Shown one piece after another: positions 5,658 through 12,531 of a stretch of 13,028 bases of DNA. Below the pieces are notes generated by a model. That model saw only the letters and a program-made list of their open reading frames with translations. It did no database searches and had not been told where the DNA came from. This stretch comes from Caldimicrobium sp964493015 (GTDB lineage: Bacteria > Desulfobacterota > Thermodesulfobacteria > Thermodesulfobacteriales > Thermodesulfobacteriaceae), in contig CAZBLU010000042.1 of assembly GCA_964493015.1 (NCBI GenBank), positions 1-13,028 on the forward strand, read 5' to 3'. Made by a program: the position numbers and the translations under genes. Position 1 is the stretch's first letter. Every line of letters starts with the position of its first letter.

Positions 5658-6943
5658 CGGTATTAATGTTGACATGGGAATATCCTCCATTTATCGTAGG
5701 TGGCTTAGGAATGGCCTGCTATGGGCTCTTTAAGGCCTTAGCAAATTTGGGGGTAACGGTAAAGATGATCCTTCCCACCAAGGAAGAGGTGTTCTTTGAG
5801 ATTAGTAAGCCTGAAGAGGCTGATTATCCTGTAGCTAAGAGCCAAAATGGGGAGCCCTTAAGTCCTACTCCTTTAAGATTTTTCCCCTTTATCTATTCTT
5901 TACCTGAAGAATCTGCCTATTCCTCCTTAAAAGAATTTCTTATCCAGGCAAAGCCTCTGGAGGTTAACCCGCCTCTCCCTGAGGTTCCCGACGAGGTTAT
6001 TGAAAGGTTAAATCTTATTCTTGCCCAGGGGGATAATCTTCTCCATAAGGTGAGACTTTATACCAACAATGTGCTTAAGCTTTCTCAAAAGATAGATTTT
6101 GAGCTAATCCATGCCCACGATTGGTTGACCTATCCTGCAGGGCTACTATTAAAGAAGGTCTTTAAAAAACCTTTAGTGGCCCATCTTCATGCTACAGAAT
6201 TTGATCGAGCTCTCGGCTTTGGACACCCTGTGATTCACGAAATAGAGTATTTAGGGCTTAATTATGCCGATAAAGTCATTGCTGTTTCTCATTACACCAA
6301 AGGCATTGCTATGGAACATTACAAGGTTCCTGAAGAGAAAATAAGGGTAATCCACAATGCCTTTATAGCCAGAACAAAGTCCCCAAGGAAATTTAGAAAA
6401 TTTAGGGAGCCTGTGATTTTATTTTTGGGAAGACTAACCCCCCAAAAGGGTCCAAGGATCTTTTTGGAGATAGCTAAAAAGGTTTTGGAAAGTGGGGTTA
6501 AGGCACGCTTTGTTATTGCAGGGGCAGGGGAACTGGAGAGAGAACTTATGCTTGAGGCAAGCTCGCTTGGTATTGGCACTCATATCATGTTTACAGGCTT
6601 TCTCACCCGTGAGGAAGTAGAAGAGGCTTTAAGCATTAGTGATATTGTGGTTATGCCCTCTGTGTCTGAACCTTTTGGTATTGTAGCCTTAGAGGCAATG
6701 CACTTTGGCTGTGCCCTTATTATTTCTAAGCAATCTGGGGCCTCTGAGGTCATTGAAAATGCCTATAAGGTGGACTTTTGGGATGTGGAAAAAATGGTTT
6801 CCCATATCTTAGAGCTTATCTCTAACCCAGAGAAATTAAGAGAGCTTCAGGAAAAAGCAAGAGAAGAGGTTAAAAAATTTAACTGGAAGATCCCAGCCCA
6901 AGAGGTAAAAAAAGTCTATCAGGAATTGCTTCACTCAAAATGA
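5654..6943 (+). CDS. GT4-family glycosyltransferase, probable glycogen synthase
   Basis: A GT-B fold retaining glycosyltransferase. The N-terminal lobe begins 'MTVLMLTWEYPPFIVGGLG', with the glycine-rich nucleotide-sugar loop VGGLG (15-19) and 'HAHDWLTYPAG' (153-163). The C-terminal lobe has 'LFLGRLTPQKG' (256-266, with Arg260 and Lys265 at the usual phosphate-contacting positions) and the E-x7-E motif 'EPFGIVALE' (339-347). This is the GT4 arrangement rather than the GT5 GlgA one, which usually has an N-terminal K-x-G-G-L motif. Its place between a debranching enzyme and a GH57 amylase makes glucan chain elongation the likeliest job; the donor (ADP-glucose, UDP-glucose or other) cannot be read. 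Translation is probably coupled: its ATG overlaps the stop of the upstream gene (5654-5657), with a purine-rich AGGAGAGAGGG just before it. Other GT4 roles, such as maltose-1-phosphate or trehalose synthesis, remain possible. Confidence 0.8.
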   Translation: MTVLMLTWEYPPFIVGGLGMACYGLFKALANLGVTVKMILPTKEEVFFEISKPEEADYPVAKSQNGEPLSPTPLRFFPFIYSLPEESAYSSLKEFLIQAKPLEVNPPLPEVPDEVIERLNLILAQGDNLLHKVRLYTNNVLKLSQKIDFELIHAHDWLTYPAGLLLKKVFKKPLVAHLHATEFDRALGFGHPVIHEIEYLGLNYADKVIAVSHYTKGIAMEHYKVPEEKIRVIHNAFIARTKSPRKFRKFREPVILFLGRLTPQKGPRIFLEIAKKVLESGVKARFVIAGAGELERELMLEASSLGIGTHIMFTGFLTREEVEEALSISDIVVMPSVSEPFGIVALEAMHFGCALIISKQSGASEVIENAYKVDFWDVEKMVSHILELISNPEKLRELQEKAREEVKKFNWKIPAQEVKKVYQELLHSK

Positions 6944-8139
6944 TTTACATAATCTTTTATTTCCAGGTCCATCAGCCTTTCAGGGTCTCTCGCTATTCTT
7001 TCTTTGACATAGGATCAACAAAGCCTTATTTTGACGAGGAATTAAATAGGTTTATTTTTGACAAGGTCTCTGAGAGGTGCTATCTCCCTGCCAATACCTT
7101 ATTTAGGGAGCTTATTTTAGCCTCAGAGGGGCGCTTCAAAGTTTCCTATAGTATTACGGGAACTTTTTTAGAACAGGCTAAAAGTTATCGTCCTCAAGTT
7201 TTTGAATCCTTTCAGGAATTGGTTAAAACTGGTGGAGTAGAACTCATTGCTGAGACTTACTATCACTCCCTTGCCAGTATATTTGATTTAGAGGAATTTA
7301 TTGAGCAGGTCTCTGAACATTTAGAGGTTATAGAGAAGGATTTTGGCTATGTGCCTTCCGTATTCAGGAATACAGAGCTTATCTATTTTGATAAGTTGTC
7401 TGATGTCCTTCTCAACTTCCCCCAAATAAAGACCATTCTGATAGAGGGTGCAGATCGCATTTTGATGGGAGAATCACCTCTTTATCCTCGACTCTCCTAT
7501 AATCATGCCCATCTCCTTTTACTTAAACACTATAAACTCTCTGACGATATTGCCTTTCGCTTTAGCGATAGAGGCTGGTCAGAGTATCCTCTTACTGCAG
7601 AAAAGTATGTGCAGTGGATTAAAGATTTGGGTTTAAGTGAAAGGGAAGGTAAAAATCTCTATTTAGGGCTCTTTATGGATTATGAGACCTTTGGGGAGCA
7701 TCAGTGGAGAGAAACTGGTATCTTTGAATTTATGAGGAGGGTTATTGAGTTACTTTTAAGGGAACCCCATATTCAATTTATCTTCCCTTCTGAAGCCTAT
7801 CGGACCTTAAATTTTTCACCCAAGGGTTTATCTGTTCCTGATCCAACCTCCTGGGCAGATACAGAAAGAGACCTTTCTGCCTGGCTTTCTAATCCCTTAC
7901 AATGGAATGCCATGAAGACTGTCTACGAATTTTTACGCAAGGCTAAGGCAGAAAACAAAAGAGAATTCATATCAATTCTAAAGAAACTCACTACTTCCGA
8001 TCATTTTTACTACATGTGCATTAAGTATTTTCAAGATGGAGATGTGCACAAATATTTTTCCCCCTATGATTTACCTGAAAATGCCTATAAGTATTTTATG
8101 AATATTCTTGCTGACCTTGAAGAAAAAATGGAGGGCTAA
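6940..8139 (+). CDS. GH57 family alpha-amylase-type enzyme
   Basis: A glycoside hydrolase family 57 protein with a (beta/alpha)7-type catalytic barrel, probably acting on internal alpha-1,4 bonds of glycogen. The conserved regions are visible: 'FQVHQPF' (8-14); 'VELIAETYYHSLA' (100-112); 'FRNTEL' (142-147), whose Glu146 is the expected nucleophile; 'FMDYETFGEH' (245-254), whose Asp247 is the expected acid/base; and a fifth region around 'DLSAWLSNPLQWNA' (311-324). At 399 aa it is shorter than GH57 branching enzymes (about 520 aa or more) and 4-alpha-glucanotransferases (about 650 aa). The start 'YIIFYFQVHQP' matches the short amylase-type group. There is no signal peptide, so it is cytoplasmic. 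The ATG overlaps the GT4 stop as ATGA (6940-6943), with no good ribosome binding site close by, pointing to translational coupling. Exact specificity is uncertain. Confidence 0.87.
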   Translation: MIYIIFYFQVHQPFRVSRYSFFDIGSTKPYFDEELNRFIFDKVSERCYLPANTLFRELILASEGRFKVSYSITGTFLEQAKSYRPQVFESFQELVKTGGVELIAETYYHSLASIFDLEEFIEQVSEHLEVIEKDFGYVPSVFRNTELIYFDKLSDVLLNFPQIKTILIEGADRILMGESPLYPRLSYNHAHLLLLKHYKLSDDIAFRFSDRGWSEYPLTAEKYVQWIKDLGLSEREGKNLYLGLFMDYETFGEHQWRETGIFEFMRRVIELLLREPHIQFIFPSEAYRTLNFSPKGLSVPDPTSWADTERDLSAWLSNPLQWNAMKTVYEFLRKAKAENKREFISILKKLTTSDHFYYMCIKYFQDGDVHKYFSPYDLPENAYKYFMNILADLEEKMEG

Positions 8140-8144
8140 GGGAT

Positions 8145-10673
8145 ATGGAATTTAAAAAATTTTTTGTCTATCCCAAATTTCCTGAGAGCTTAGAGAAGCT
8201 TGTTACCATTTCTTACAATCTCTGGTTTACCTGGGACTTTGAAGCCCTTTCTCTATTCTACAAGATGGATGCTGAGCTCTTTCGGAGGGTCAAACATAAT
8301 CCTATAAAATTTATTCATCTTTTACCTAAGGAGAAGATAAATGCCTTAGCCCAGGACAAGAGATTTTTAGAGGACCTTCAGGAGATTTGGGAGCGCTTTG
8401 AAAATTACCTTAAAAGAGGGAATCCTCATATTGAGAGAGAAAAAGAAGAAATTATTGCCTATTTTTGTACGGAGTTTGCTCTACATGAGGCCTTACCTAT
8501 TTATGCAGGAGGCTTAGGGGTATTGGCAGGGGATATCCTTATGGGGGCTTCTGACCTTGATATCCCTTTGGTAGGGGTTTCTCTTCTCTATAACAAGGGC
8601 TATTTTAGACAAATAATTGAACAGGGGAAGGTCCAGAAGGAGGAGGCAGAAAAGTTTGATAAATTTCTAAATATCTTAAGGGAAGTGAAGGACTCAAATG
8701 GTAACCCTATTATAATTGAACTAAAGCTTCTTGAGGAGACGGTTAAGGCGAAAATCTGGAAAGTAGAGGTAGGCAAAAGGCTTTGTCTTTTCTTAGATAC
8801 AGATCTTCCCGAGAATCTACCTGAGACACGATCCCTTCTCGATTATCTATATCCAGCAGACCCTGAAAAAAGGCTTAAACAGGAGATTTTACTGGGAATG
8901 GGTGGTTACTTAGCGCTAAGGAGTATAGGCCTTGAGCCCACACTTTATCACCTAAATGAGGGGCATTCTGCCTTTGTGATTATCTCAAGGCTAAAAGAGT
9001 TGATGTTAGAAAAGGGCCTTTCCTATGAAGAGGCTAAACTTTATATCCAGGAAACCACAATTTTTACTACCCACACCCCTTTAATTGCTGGCAATGAACA
9101 CTTTGATTCAAGACTGGTAGAGAAGTATCTTGCTCCTGAATTAAATTCCTTGGGACTTACCATGGAAGATCTCCTTAAGTGTGGTTGTATCTTAGGGGAT
9201 AAAACCATTTTTTGGCTTCCTGCCTTAGCTATAAGAAAGGCAAAGTATGTGAATGCCGTTTCTAAGCTCCATCAGGATACTACTAAAAGGATGTGGCATC
9301 CGCTCTTTCCTGAGTGGCTCCTTGAGGAGGTGCCTATTGACTATGTTACCAATGGTGTGCACTGGCGTTGGCTAAGTGAGCCTTTTAATAAACTTTTGAG
9401 TGATTATGTAGATCCTGATTTCAGATTCTTAAGCCCGCAAGACAGTGCCTGGGAGGAAATTCTAAATATTCCCGATGAAGAGATCTGGGAGGCCCATAAA
9501 AAGAATAAGCAAAGGTTGATAAATCTTTTAAACAAGTATTTAGAAGAAGAGTATCTTAAATCGGATTTACCAAGAGGGCAACGTAAGTGGAGCTTACCAT
9601 TGAAACGGTTTTATCTGATTGTTGGTTGTGCTCGTAGAGTTACAGGCTACAAGAGAAACAATCTAATTCTTTTTGACAAAGAGAGATTGTTGAGATTATT
9701 ACAGGACCAAGACAGACCTATACTTTTTGTCTTTGCTGGGAAGGCTCATCCTAAGGATACGGAAGGTAAGAAGATGATCCAGGAGCTTTTAGAATTCCGA
9801 GAAAAATATGGAGTGGAAGATAAATTTATTTTTTTAGAGAACTATGATCTTCATCTGGCAAGATATATTATCTGGGGATCAGATGTATGGTTAAATGTAC
9901 CCTACCGCCCCATGGAGGCCAGTGGTACTTCAGGCATGAAGGCCTCTTTAAATGGGGTTTTAAACTTAAGTGTTCTTGACGGGTGGTGGGCAGAGGGTTA
10001 TGACGGAATGAATGGCTGGGCCATATATCCAAAAGAAGGGCTTCCCCCCTTTAACTTTTACGAAGCAAACCAGCTTTATACTCTTCTTGAAAAAGAGATT
10101 AGAGACTTATTTTATTCCAGAGATGAAGAGGGGATACCCCGAGAATGGGTTGCCCGTATGAAAAGGGCCCTCTATACTGCCTGTAAGTTTTTCAGCATCA
10201 ATCGGGTTCTCTTAGAATATGAACAAAAATTCTATTTGCCAGCTATAAATCAGGCAAAGCTCCTTCAGGAAAACCACTTTCAACTTATAAAGGAATTGGT
10301 TAAGGAGAAAAAGGTCTTGGAGGAAAACTGGAAAAATATTAAGATATTAAATTTTACTACAAATATAAAGAGTGAAGAGGTTTGGGAGGAAACGGAGATT
10401 AACATCTCCGTTGAGGTAGCCTTGAGTAATATTAATCCTAACTATGTAAATGTAGAAGTTGTATGTATTAGAGAAACAGGTATGGAGGGGGAACAGGAGA
10501 GAAAGGAAATAGCCTTTATGCCTATGGAACTTATTAAGGTAGAGGGGGATAGGGCTATTTATGAGCTGAGATATCATCTCTATGGTCATGGTCTAAGAAA
10601 GGTAGGGGTTCGTCTTATACCCCGTTCGGGAATACTAAGGCGGGCTTTTCCTGAATACATTAAATGGTATTAA
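8145..10673 (+). CDS. glgP: Alpha-glucan (glycogen) phosphorylase, GT35, DUF3417-containing type
   Basis: Releases glucose-1-phosphate from alpha-1,4-glucan ends using phosphate and pyridoxal phosphate. The N-terminus (about 10-125) is the DUF3417 type, with 'SYNLWFTWDFEAL', that marks the divergent phosphorylase subgroup of many thermophiles. 'YAGGLGVLAGD' (120-130) is the conserved glycine loop, 'HLNEGHSAF' and 'TTHTPLIAGNEHF' are core motifs, and 'GTSGMKASLNG' carries the PLP lysine (Lys599). The C-terminal about 120 residues form a beta-rich domain ending 'AFPEYIKWY', typical of the subgroup. At 842 aa it is complete. It follows the GH57 gene by 5 bases, with GGAGGG about 9 bases before the ATG. 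It is the last gene of the cluster, and together with the debranching enzyme it would allow full glycogen breakdown. Confidence 0.95.
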   Translation: MEFKKFFVYPKFPESLEKLVTISYNLWFTWDFEALSLFYKMDAELFRRVKHNPIKFIHLLPKEKINALAQDKRFLEDLQEIWERFENYLKRGNPHIEREKEEIIAYFCTEFALHEALPIYAGGLGVLAGDILMGASDLDIPLVGVSLLYNKGYFRQIIEQGKVQKEEAEKFDKFLNILREVKDSNGNPIIIELKLLEETVKAKIWKVEVGKRLCLFLDTDLPENLPETRSLLDYLYPADPEKRLKQEILLGMGGYLALRSIGLEPTLYHLNEGHSAFVIISRLKELMLEKGLSYEEAKLYIQETTIFTTHTPLIAGNEHFDSRLVEKYLAPELNSLGLTMEDLLKCGCILGDKTIFWLPALAIRKAKYVNAVSKLHQDTTKRMWHPLFPEWLLEEVPIDYVTNGVHWRWLSEPFNKLLSDYVDPDFRFLSPQDSAWEEILNIPDEEIWEAHKKNKQRLINLLNKYLEEEYLKSDLPRGQRKWSLPLKRFYLIVGCARRVTGYKRNNLILFDKERLLRLLQDQDRPILFVFAGKAHPKDTEGKKMIQELLEFREKYGVEDKFIFLENYDLHLARYIIWGSDVWLNVPYRPMEASGTSGMKASLNGVLNLSVLDGWWAEGYDGMNGWAIYPKEGLPPFNFYEANQLYTLLEKEIRDLFYSRDEEGIPREWVARMKRALYTACKFFSINRVLLEYEQKFYLPAINQAKLLQENHFQLIKELVKEKKVLEENWKNIKILNFTTNIKSEEVWEETEINISVEVALSNINPNYVNVEVVCIRETGMEGEQERKEIAFMPMELIKVEGDRAIYELRYHLYGHGLRKVGVRLIPRSGILRRAFPEYIKWY

Positions 10674-10682
10674 AAATTTTTC

Positions 10683-10711
10683 TTGTCAAAGTAGCGCAGA
10701 GGTTTTATAAT
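10683..10711 (+). promoter_or_regulatory. Near-consensus promoter for the DUF948-YtxH pair
   Basis: TTGTCA (10683-10688) and TATAAT (10706-10711) are separated by 17 bases, giving 11 of 12 consensus positions. Transcription should start near 10718, leaving a leader of about 26 bases that contains AAGGGGAGG (10732-10740) just before the ATG at 10744. This is the strongest promoter-like site in the window and suggests a vegetative sigma-70 type promoter independent of the glycogen operon, though read-through from it is also possible because no terminator lies between. Confidence 0.68.
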
Positions 10712-10743
10712 TAGAATACAACAATTTTCCTAAGGGGAGGGTT

Positions 10744-11319
10744 ATGGATTACTTAGCTTATGTGTTTCTTGTTCTGGCAGGGCTTGCCGTCCTCATACTC
10801 TTGGTCATGGCCATAAAAATAGCAAAGCTTGTGAAAAACCTAAATCGTAATTTAGAGCTTCTACCAGCACTCATCATGAATTTAAAGAGTTCTTCGGAAA
10901 AACTAAATGACAATTTAGACCTATCCCAAAGGACCTTAGAAAATCTCAATCATCTTTTAGGGGAATTAAAGATAGTCCCTCGGGTAGTTGAAGAATTGGG
11001 AAATTCTGTGAAGGACTTTGAGGCCTTTTTAAAGGGGCAAGTTGAGGTGGTAAAGGATGATCTGCACTTTGTGCTGGAAGATTCTCGAGAAGTTTTAAGG
11101 GATGTAAAGGAAATCTCTTCTGAGGTTAAAGAGAAAACCCTTCAAATTTCCCAAAATTTAGATCCTCTTCTTAAGAGCCTTTCAGAGACGGTAGAGGTAA
11201 GTAAGCTTTTTCTGGATAATCTAAATAATACTCTTAAAAAGACCTATGTAGAAATTAGCGCCATAACCACGGGTGTTACTGAGGTCTTTAAGGGTATTAG
11301 AAGATTAATAAAAATCTAA
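10744..11319 (+). CDS. DUF948/YtxG-like membrane-anchored coiled-coil protein
   Basis: An N-terminal transmembrane helix (about residues 4-26, 'YLAYVFLVLAGLAVLILLVM') is followed by a long cytoplasmic, mostly helical region (about 28-165) with heptad-like Leu/Ile/Val spacing and many Asp, Glu and Lys residues. This matches DUF948 proteins such as Bacillus YtxG; the family's biochemical role is not established. No enzyme motif is visible. It has its own strong promoter and ribosome binding site, and its stop codon directly abuts the region encoding the YtxH-like protein. That DUF948-then-YtxH order is the same as in the Bacillus ytxG-ytxH stress operon, which supports the family call. Any anchored coiled-coil protein could look similar, so confidence is moderate. 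Confidence 0.72.
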   Translation: MDYLAYVFLVLAGLAVLILLVMAIKIAKLVKNLNRNLELLPALIMNLKSSSEKLNDNLDLSQRTLENLNHLLGELKIVPRVVEELGNSVKDFEAFLKGQVEVVKDDLHFVLEDSREVLRDVKEISSEVKEKTLQISQNLDPLLKSLSETVEVSKLFLDNLNNTLKKTYVEISAITTGVTEVFKGIRRLIKI

Positions 11320-11321
11320 AT

Positions 11322-11330
11322 GGAGGTGAT
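11322..11330 (+). promoter_or_regulatory. Ribosome binding site fixing the start of the YtxH-like gene
   Basis: GGAGGTGAT is an almost perfect Shine-Dalgarno sequence whose GGAGG core lies 8 bases before ATG 11335. It overlaps the earlier in-frame ATG at 11320, which therefore cannot use it, so the downstream ATG is the better start. Confidence 0.75.
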
Positions 11331-11334
11331 CGTT

Positions 11335-11694
11335 ATGTCCGAAAACAAAGGGGCTCTAATTCTTGCCTTCTTAGCGGGTGCTGCTGTAGGAGCAGTATTT
11401 GCTCTACTCTATGCCCCTGCAAGTGGTGCTGAACTTAGGAGAAAAATTAGGGAAGAGGCTACAGAAAAGGCAGAAAAACTTAAAGAAGAGACTCAGCATC
11501 TAAAAGAAAAGGTTTCCGCTTTTAAACAGACCGCTGAAGAAAAAGTGGGAGAAATAACCCATAAGGCTAAAGAAATCTTTGAAGAGAAAAAGGGCGCTTT
11601 AGCCGAGACCTTAGAAAAGGCCAAAGAAGCTGTTAAGGAAAAAAAGGAAGAGCTAACCGAGAAATTTTTTAAAAAGGAGGCAGAAGAAGCCTAA
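11335..11694 (+). CDS. YtxH-like membrane protein with long amphipathic helix
   Basis: A small YtxH-domain protein of 119 aa. Residues 7-26 form a Gly/Ala-rich transmembrane helix ('LILAFLAGAAVGAVFALLYA'), directly followed by the family hallmark 'LYAPASGAELRRKI' (25-38). The remaining about 80 residues are almost entirely Lys, Glu, Ala and Leu. They should form one long amphipathic helix resembling LEA or apolipoprotein-type sequences, with repeated E-K-A-K/E-E-K patterns. The start at 11335 is preferred over the in-frame ATG at 11320 because of the ribosome binding site position. It is co-transcribed with the DUF948 gene. In Bacillus, ytxH belongs to the general stress response; the molecular function is not known. 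It ends only 7 bases from the convergent NAD kinase stop. Confidence 0.82.
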   Translation: MSENKGALILAFLAGAAVGAVFALLYAPASGAELRRKIREEATEKAEKLKEETQHLKEKVSAFKQTAEEKVGEITHKAKEIFEEKKGALAETLEKAKEAVKEKKEELTEKFFKKEAEEA

Positions 11695-11701
11695 TCTGTC
11701 C

Positions 11702-12520
11702 TTACCAATTAAACTTTTCTCTTAAAATACGGAGATAACTCTTGGTAGGGGAAGGAATTAATTTAAGTTTTTGTGGGGCCTTGGAAAAGATTATAGATTT
11801 TCCTTGGTGAAGTCTCCAATTTTTGCGACCGTCGAGGAGTAGGTGCACCACTTCCTCCTCCTCTTCTATTAAAGAGACCTCGATAATAAATGTATCTGGA
11901 ATTATAAGGGATTTTAGAGGGGGTCTGAAGGCACAGATTGGAGTGATGAGGAGGGCTTCAGTGCGAGGATGAACTACTGGGCCTCCAGCACTGAGGTTAT
12001 AAGCTGTTGAGCCTGTGGGTGTGCTTACAATAAGCCCATCCCCACAAACCTTTAAAAAATCACTCCCCTCTATTTTTATCTCTAAGGTAATAATTCTTCC
12101 CAAAGGTCCCTTAAGGATTGCTCCCTCATTCAAAACTACCTCTTTCTCTTCTCCATATTGAACCTGGAGAAGGCTTCTTTCTTCAAAAGTTATTTTTCCC
12201 TCTAACCATTTCTCCAAGACCAAAGGCAACTCCTCGAGGGTTACCTCTGTTAAAAAACCAAACTTCCCCATATTAACGCCAAGAATGGGAAGGCCCCATT
12301 TATAGGCCAGAGGGACAGCCTTGAGAAGGGTTCCATCCCCCCCTAAAACAAGTATACCCGCAAAGGCTTTCCTCTCCTCATCATGAGGTTCTCTTCCACT
12401 TGAAAGTGGCCATAGCTTTACTCCATATCTTTTTATGCTTTCCCTAAATAAAGAAGGCCATTCTAAGTTATCTTTGGAGACAAATAGAAAACTTAACATG
12501 GATGCACTTGAAGGAATCAC
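11702..12520 (-). CDS. nadK: NAD kinase (ATP/polyphosphate-dependent NAD+ kinase)
   Basis: Phosphorylates NAD+ to NADP+ in the cytoplasm. Diagnostic motifs are 'GGDGTLLKA' (60-68), 'GVNMGKFGFLTE' (81-92), 'LNE' (130-132) and the long 'GDGLIVSTPTGSTAYNLSAG' (160-179), followed by 'LLITPICAF' and 'LIIPD'. These cover the alpha/beta N-terminal domain and the beta-sandwich C-terminal domain, so the enzyme is complete. The start is uncertain. GTG at 12520 gives 272 aa, while ATG at 12499 gives 265 aa and begins right at the first beta strand ('MLSFLFVSK'), as most family members do. Neither has a good ribosome binding site. The gene follows the nuclease-like gene by 11 bases, so the two are probably co-transcribed. 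The family is certain; the ATG start is slightly favoured. Confidence 0.94.
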   Translation of the reverse strand: MIPSSASMLSFLFVSKDNLEWPSLFRESIKRYGVKLWPLSSGREPHDEERKAFAGILVLGGDGTLLKAVPLAYKWGLPILGVNMGKFGFLTEVTLEELPLVLEKWLEGKITFEERSLLQVQYGEEKEVVLNEGAILKGPLGRIITLEIKIEGSDFLKVCGDGLIVSTPTGSTAYNLSAGGPVVHPRTEALLITPICAFRPPLKSLIIPDTFIIEVSLIEEEEEVVHLLLDGRKNWRLHQGKSIIFSKAPQKLKLIPSPTKSYLRILREKFNW

Positions 12521-12531
12521 TCATATTTCTT

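Noticed and set aside
5376..5690. Open frame of 104 codons on the minus strand across the GDE-GT4 junction
   Set aside because: It is antisense to two firmly identified genes and its translation shows no recognisable domain.
6940..8139. Reading the GH57 enzyme as a glycogen branching enzyme
   Set aside because: At 399 aa it lacks the C-terminal helical domain of known GH57 branching enzymes, and its N-terminus matches the short amylase-type group.
11320..11334. Upstream ATG giving a five-residue-longer YtxH-like protein
   Set aside because: This ATG overlaps the ribosome binding site that best serves the ATG at 11335, and the extra residues are not part of the family pattern.
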